Origin: Alphaproteobacteria bacterium
GTDB lineage: Bacteria; Pseudomonadota; Alphaproteobacteria; Rhodobacterales; Rhodobacteraceae
DNA length: 9,959 bases
Reading direction: 5' to 3'
Assembly (NCBI GenBank): GCA_030428025.1
Contig: JAUIBJ010000068.1
Coordinates: 1 to 9,959, forward strand
Part shown: positions 6,855 to 9,959 of the stretch, in pieces
Position numbering within the stretch: the first letter of the stretch is position 1
How the letters are laid out: every line of letters begins with the position of its first letter
Translations under genes and position numbers: made by a program
Notes under the pieces: model-generated
Seen by the model: the letters and a program-made list of their open reading frames with translations, nothing else
Told to the model about the DNA's origin: nothing
The model's database searches: none

Positions 6855-8645
6855 TTACTCGGCCGCCAATGCACCCGCATCCGGGCGCATGTCGTTGGCG
6901 TTGATGCCGGCGACGGCGACGGGTTTTTTCATGGCGTCGCGGCGGAAGGGGTCGCCGAGTTCCTGGTTGATCATCGCCTCGATGAGGGTGGTCTTGCCGG
7001 CCTTCTGGTCCTTGATCGCCTGGTCAAGCGCGGCGGTCAGTTCTTCCATGGTGCGGGCGACGACGCCTTTCAGGCCGCAGGCCTGGGCGATGCCGGCATA
7101 GCTGACCTGCTCGTCCAGTTCGGTGCCGACGAAGTTGTCGTCAAACCACAGCGTCGAGTTGCGCTTCTCCGCGCCCCACTGGTAGTTGCGGAAGACGATC
7201 TGGGTGATCGCGGGCCACTCGCCCCGGCCGATGGCGGTCAGTTCGTTGACCGCGATGCCGAAGGCGCCGTCGCCGGCAAACCCCACCACGGGCACGTCCG
7301 GGCAGCCGATCTTGGCACCAACGATCGCCGGCAGACCATAGCCGCAAGGCCCGAAGAGACCCGGCGCCAGGTATTTGCGCCCTTCCTCGAACGACGGGTA
7401 GGCGTTGCCGATGGCGCAGTTGTTGCCGATGTCGGAGCTGATGATCGCCTCCTTGGGCAGCGCCGCCTGGATCGCGCGCCACGCCATGCGCGGGCTCATC
7501 CAGTCGGGCTTGGCGGCGCGGGCGCGCTCGTTCCAGGTGGTGCCGGGATCGTCGTTCTCGTGATCGAGCGAGGTCAGTTCCTGCGCCCAGCGGCTCTTGG
7601 TCTCGGCGATCTTCGCCTTGCGGTCGGCCCGGCCCGCGTCGCCCGCCGTGTCGGCCAGTTGCGCGAGGATGCCGCGCGCCACCTTGGCGGCGTCGCCGAC
7701 GATGCCGACGCTGACCTTCTTGGTCAGGCCGATCCGGTCGGGGTTGATGTCGACCTGGATGATTTTCGCATCCGCCGGCCAGTACTCGATGCCATAGCCC
7801 GGCAGGGTCGAGAACGGGTTCAACCGCGTGCCGAGACACAGCACCACGTCGGCGTCGCGGATCAGTTCCATGCCCGCCTTGGAGCCGTTATAGCCCAGCG
7901 GCCCGGCAAAGAGAGGGTGGTTGCCGGGAAACGCGTCGTTGTGCTGGTAGCCGACGCAGACCGGCGCGTCGAGCCGCTCGGCCAGCGCCCTGGAGGCGTC
8001 GATGCCGCCCGGGCTCAGCACCACGCCGGCGCCGTTCAGGATCACCGGGTTTTTGGCGTCCGACAGCAGGCGGGCGGCCTCGGCGACCGAATTCTCGCCG
8101 CCGGGCGACGCCTCGAACACGATCGGATCGGGGATCTCGATATCGACCACCTGGGTCCAGAAATCACGCGGGATGTTGATCTGGGCGGGGCCGGACAGGC
8201 GCTTGGCCTGGGCGATCACGCGGGTCAGCACCTCGGCCACGCGCGAAGGATCGCGGACCTCCTCCTGGTAGGCGACCATGTCCTCGAACAGTTTCATCTG
8301 CTCGACTTCCTGGAACCCGCCCTGCCCGATGGTCTTGTTGGCGGCCTGCGGCGTCACCAGCAAGAGCGGCGTGTGGTTCCAGTAGGCGGTCTTCACGGCG
8401 GTGACGAAATTGGTGATGCCGGGGCCGTTCTGGGCGATCATCATGCTCATCTCGCCGGTGGCGCGGGTATAGCCATCGGCCATCATCCCGGCGCTGCCTT
8501 CATGCGCACAATCCCAGAAGGTCACGCCGGCGGACGGAAACAGGTCGGAAATCGGCATCATCGCCGAGCCGATGATCCCGAACGCATGCCGCACACCGTG
8601 CCGCTGCAAAACCTTCACAAACGCTTCTTCGGTCGTCATCTTCAT
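6855..8645 (-). CDS. xsc: Sulfoacetaldehyde acetyltransferase
   Basis: This 596-residue thiamine-diphosphate enzyme converts sulfoacetaldehyde plus phosphate to acetyl phosphate plus sulfite, the desulfonating step of C2-sulfonate dissimilation. Evidence is the catalytic Glu49 in WDCAHEGSAG, the N-terminal Pyr domain (to about 165), a central domain with GTRLNPFSTLPGYGI (272-286), and the C-terminal PP domain with the ThDP/Mg motif starting GDG (458-460) and ending RN (486-487). QWGAEKRN (489-496) matches the segment that separates Xsc from acetolactate synthases and related ThDP enzymes. Length agrees with known Xsc proteins. The start is ATG 8645 with AAGGAG (8654-8659) 8 nt upstream; an in-frame ATG at 8639 is less well placed. 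The gene lies 46 nt after the FAD oxidoreductase and ends just before the 16-bp hairpin. The identification is firm. Confidence 0.97.
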   Translation of the reverse strand: MKMTTEEAFVKVLQRHGVRHAFGIIGSAMMPISDLFPSAGVTFWDCAHEGSAGMMADGYTRATGEMSMMIAQNGPGITNFVTAVKTAYWNHTPLLLVTPQAANKTIGQGGFQEVEQMKLFEDMVAYQEEVRDPSRVAEVLTRVIAQAKRLSGPAQINIPRDFWTQVVDIEIPDPIVFEASPGGENSVAEAARLLSDAKNPVILNGAGVVLSPGGIDASRALAERLDAPVCVGYQHNDAFPGNHPLFAGPLGYNGSKAGMELIRDADVVLCLGTRLNPFSTLPGYGIEYWPADAKIIQVDINPDRIGLTKKVSVGIVGDAAKVARGILAQLADTAGDAGRADRKAKIAETKSRWAQELTSLDHENDDPGTTWNERARAAKPDWMSPRMAWRAIQAALPKEAIISSDIGNNCAIGNAYPSFEEGRKYLAPGLFGPCGYGLPAIVGAKIGCPDVPVVGFAGDGAFGIAVNELTAIGRGEWPAITQIVFRNYQWGAEKRNSTLWFDDNFVGTELDEQVSYAGIAQACGLKGVVARTMEELTAALDQAIKDQKAGKTTLIEAMINQELGDPFRRDAMKKPVAVAGINANDMRPDAGALAAE

Positions 8646-8653
8646 GGTGGTAA

Positions 8654-8659
8654 CTCCTT
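8654..8659 (-). promoter_or_regulatory. Shine-Dalgarno site of xsc
   Basis: AAGGAG on the - strand, 8 nt before ATG 8645, is the strongest ribosome site in the window. It supports 8645 rather than the second ATG at 8639, and fits high expression of xsc. The same 46-nt spacer holds a small hairpin (GTCCC, 8674-8678, with GGGAC, 8684-8688) that is too weak to call a terminator. Confidence 0.75.
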
Positions 8660-8691
8660 GTTTTTTCGTGATTGTCCCGGTCGGGGACGCG

Positions 8692-9959
8692 TCAGATGAT
8701 TTCGTCTTTCAGATAGTACCAGGTATAGGCGAACCGCTGGCCGAGGCGGCGGAACGGGGTCAGAACGCCATGGCTGGGCAGCGGCGAGGTGAAGATCGGC
8801 AGATCGAACGCCGCAGTCTTTTCGCCCGCGACGAGTTGCGCCATGCGCCGCCCGGCCTGGGCCGAATACATCACCCCGTTGCCGCCATAGCCCATCGCGT
8901 AGAAGATCCGCGTCTTGTCATCGGGTTGAACGATGCGCGGCATCATGTCGTGGCTCACATCGACCCAGCCCCACCAGGAATAATCGAGGCTGATCCCCTC
9001 GAGCGCCGGAAACTTGCGGGCCAGCCCAATGCGCAGCATGTCCAGATGTTTCTGGTTCTCGGCATCGCGGCCGGTCAGTGCGCTGCGGCTGCCGATCTGC
9101 ACCCGGTTGTCCGGCAGCAGGCGGTAGTAATGCCGCAGCGTCCTTGTGTCGGTCAGCGGAGACATCACCTGGATGCCGCATTCCTCCAGTTCCGACTGCG
9201 TCAGCGGGCGCGTCACCATCGAGTTGGACAGGATCGGCATCAGGCGATGCTTCGTGCGCTTGTGCAGACCCACCGGGGTATAGCCGGCGGTGGCGATGGC
9301 CACGGACTTCGTCTTGACGATACCGCCGGGCGTGCGCAGGTAATGCCATGCGCCCTGCCGCTGCCACCCCATCACCGGGCTTGCGGTATGGACCCGCGCA
9401 CCGAGGCGCCGCGCCATGCGCAGATACCCATAGGCCAGCTTGGCGGCATGGATGCAGGTTCCGTCCGGCTCCCACAGGGCGCCGGCGGCTTCCTGATCGC
9501 GCACATGGTTCTCGTGCAGTTCCTCGCGCGACAGGATCCTGGCGCCATAGCCGAACGTGTCGTTCAGCACCGCGCATTCGCTCTTGAGGCCGGCCATGAC
9601 CTTGTCGCGGTGGGCGATGTAGTAATGCCCACCCGGCTGCGGATCGCAGTTGATGTCGTCATCCTGGATCAGGTCGTTGAACAGCTCGAACGCTTCGGAG
9701 ACCTCGCGGTGCATGCCGCGCGCCACGTCGACGCCCCAGCGCTTGATCCATTGCGACCGCTTGAGGCGGCCCGACGAGATCTGCGCCTGCCCGCCATTGC
9801 GGGTGGAGCAGCCCCAGGCGACGCTGTTGGCCTCCAGGACCACCGGCTGCATGCCGTGATCCTTGGCCAGGTGGATCGCGGTGCTCAGCCCGGTATAGCC
9901 CGAGCCGATGACGACCACGTCCGCTTCCATGTCGGCGGTGACGGGACCGTCGTCCTGCG
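8692..9959 (-). CDS. FAD-dependent amine oxidoreductase (DAO family, TauY/PuuB-like), 5' partial
   Basis: The - strand frame is open to the right edge, and residues before the ATG at 9930 (DDGPVTADMEADVVVIGSGY) match the lead-in found before the Rossmann motif in this family, so the true start is probably beyond 9959. Visible features are the FAD-binding GSGYTG (just after ADVVVI), VVLEANSVAWGCSTRNGGQ, DPQPGGHYYIAHRDK, and the C-terminal SWWGWVDVSHDMMPRI and GYGGNGVMYSAQAGRR motifs that close the FAD site. The family oxidises primary or secondary amines to aldehydes or imines. Its position 46 nt before xsc suggests the product is sulfoacetaldehyde, as in taurine dehydrogenase (TauY, with small subunit TauX) or an N-methyltaurine dehydrogenase. 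A TauX gene would have to lie beyond the window, so the substrate is inferred. A PuuB-like (gamma-glutamylputrescine) activity is the main alternative. Confidence 0.85.
   Translation of the reverse strand, partial: QDDGPVTADMEADVVVIGSGYTGLSTAIHLAKDHGMQPVVLEANSVAWGCSTRNGGQAQISSGRLKRSQWIKRWGVDVARGMHREVSEAFELFNDLIQDDDINCDPQPGGHYYIAHRDKVMAGLKSECAVLNDTFGYGARILSREELHENHVRDQEAAGALWEPDGTCIHAAKLAYGYLRMARRLGARVHTASPVMGWQRQGAWHYLRTPGGIVKTKSVAIATAGYTPVGLHKRTKHRLMPILSNSMVTRPLTQSELEECGIQVMSPLTDTRTLRHYYRLLPDNRVQIGSRSALTGRDAENQKHLDMLRIGLARKFPALEGISLDYSWWGWVDVSHDMMPRIVQPDDKTRIFYAMGYGGNGVMYSAQAGRRMAQLVAGEKTAAFDLPIFTSPLPSHGVLTPFRRLGQRFAYTWYYLKDEII

Noticed and set aside
6791..6880. N-terminal extension of the exporter to 6880
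   Set aside because: It overlaps the xsc 3' end, crosses the 16-bp hairpin, and encodes a Gly/Pro/Arg-rich stretch unlike the family; the SD lies just before 6790.
4725..6904. Long + strand open frames opposite pta and the exporter
   Set aside because: They are antisense to well-supported genes, show no domain and have the Arg/His/Gln-rich bias of shadow frames.
6678..8699. Very long + strand open frame (673 codons) opposite xsc
   Set aside because: It lies antisense to xsc, a clear enzyme with family motifs and a strong SD. Its composition (rich in G, A, R, D, H, low complexity) is typical of a shadow frame in high-GC DNA.
9928..9930. ATG at 9930 as the true start of the FAD oxidoreductase
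   Set aside because: The frame is open upstream to the window edge and the preceding residues resemble the usual family lead-in, so this ATG is probably internal.

Overview
The window is high-GC and densely coded. Its gene content (Xsc, Pta and a YeiH-type exporter in one operon, next to a GcvT-type FAD dehydrogenase) suggests an alphaproteobacterium, most likely a Rhodobacteraceae (Roseobacter/Paracoccus-like) member. That placement is inferred from protein families and gene order; no rRNA or other phylogenetic marker is present.

Left block (1-2367, + strand): the 3' nine-tenths or so of a large FAD-dependent dehydrogenase of the dimethylglycine/sarcosine dehydrogenase type, with an N-terminal FAD domain carrying the covalent-flavin histidine motif and a C-terminal GcvT-like tetrahydrofolate domain. 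Its start lies before base 1.

Middle block (about 2368-4311): a decayed segment. The left part of an IS3-family element (first 73 codons of orfA) ends abruptly at about base 2724, where it is joined tail to tail to a cysteine hydrolase of the N-carbamoylsarcosine amidase/isochorismatase superfamily. The hydrolase lost its C-terminal third, including the catalytic cysteine. A LysR-type regulator is divergent from the hydrolase. It has a one-base frameshift near 3624-3628 and a proline replacing a near-invariant leucine just after its DNA-binding helix. The shared upstream region keeps a textbook LysR box (ATGC-N7-GCAT, 3364-3380). A regulator-plus-hydrolase pair therefore appears to have been inactivated on both sides.

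Right block (4357-9959, - strand, transcribed right to left): an intact-looking C2-sulfonate dissimilation operon. The order is FAD amine oxidoreductase (TauY/PuuB-like, start beyond the window), xsc (sulfoacetaldehyde acetyltransferase), a YeiH/UPF0324 membrane protein of the kind proposed to export sulfite or sulfate, pta (phosphate acetyltransferase), and a small Cupin_3 protein whose ATG overlaps the pta stop (ATGA). The inferred flow is: aminosulfonate (taurine or an N-substituted relative) oxidised to sulfoacetaldehyde; Xsc with phosphate gives acetyl phosphate plus sulfite; Pta makes acetyl-CoA; the membrane protein exports the sulfur anion. A perfect 16-bp hairpin directly after the xsc stop codon divides the operon and could make xsc the most abundant message.

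No RNA gene, CRISPR array or defence system was seen. The points most worth follow-up are the IS-hydrolase junction, the double damage in the LysR gene beside an intact operator, the intra-operon hairpin and the coupled cupin of unknown role.
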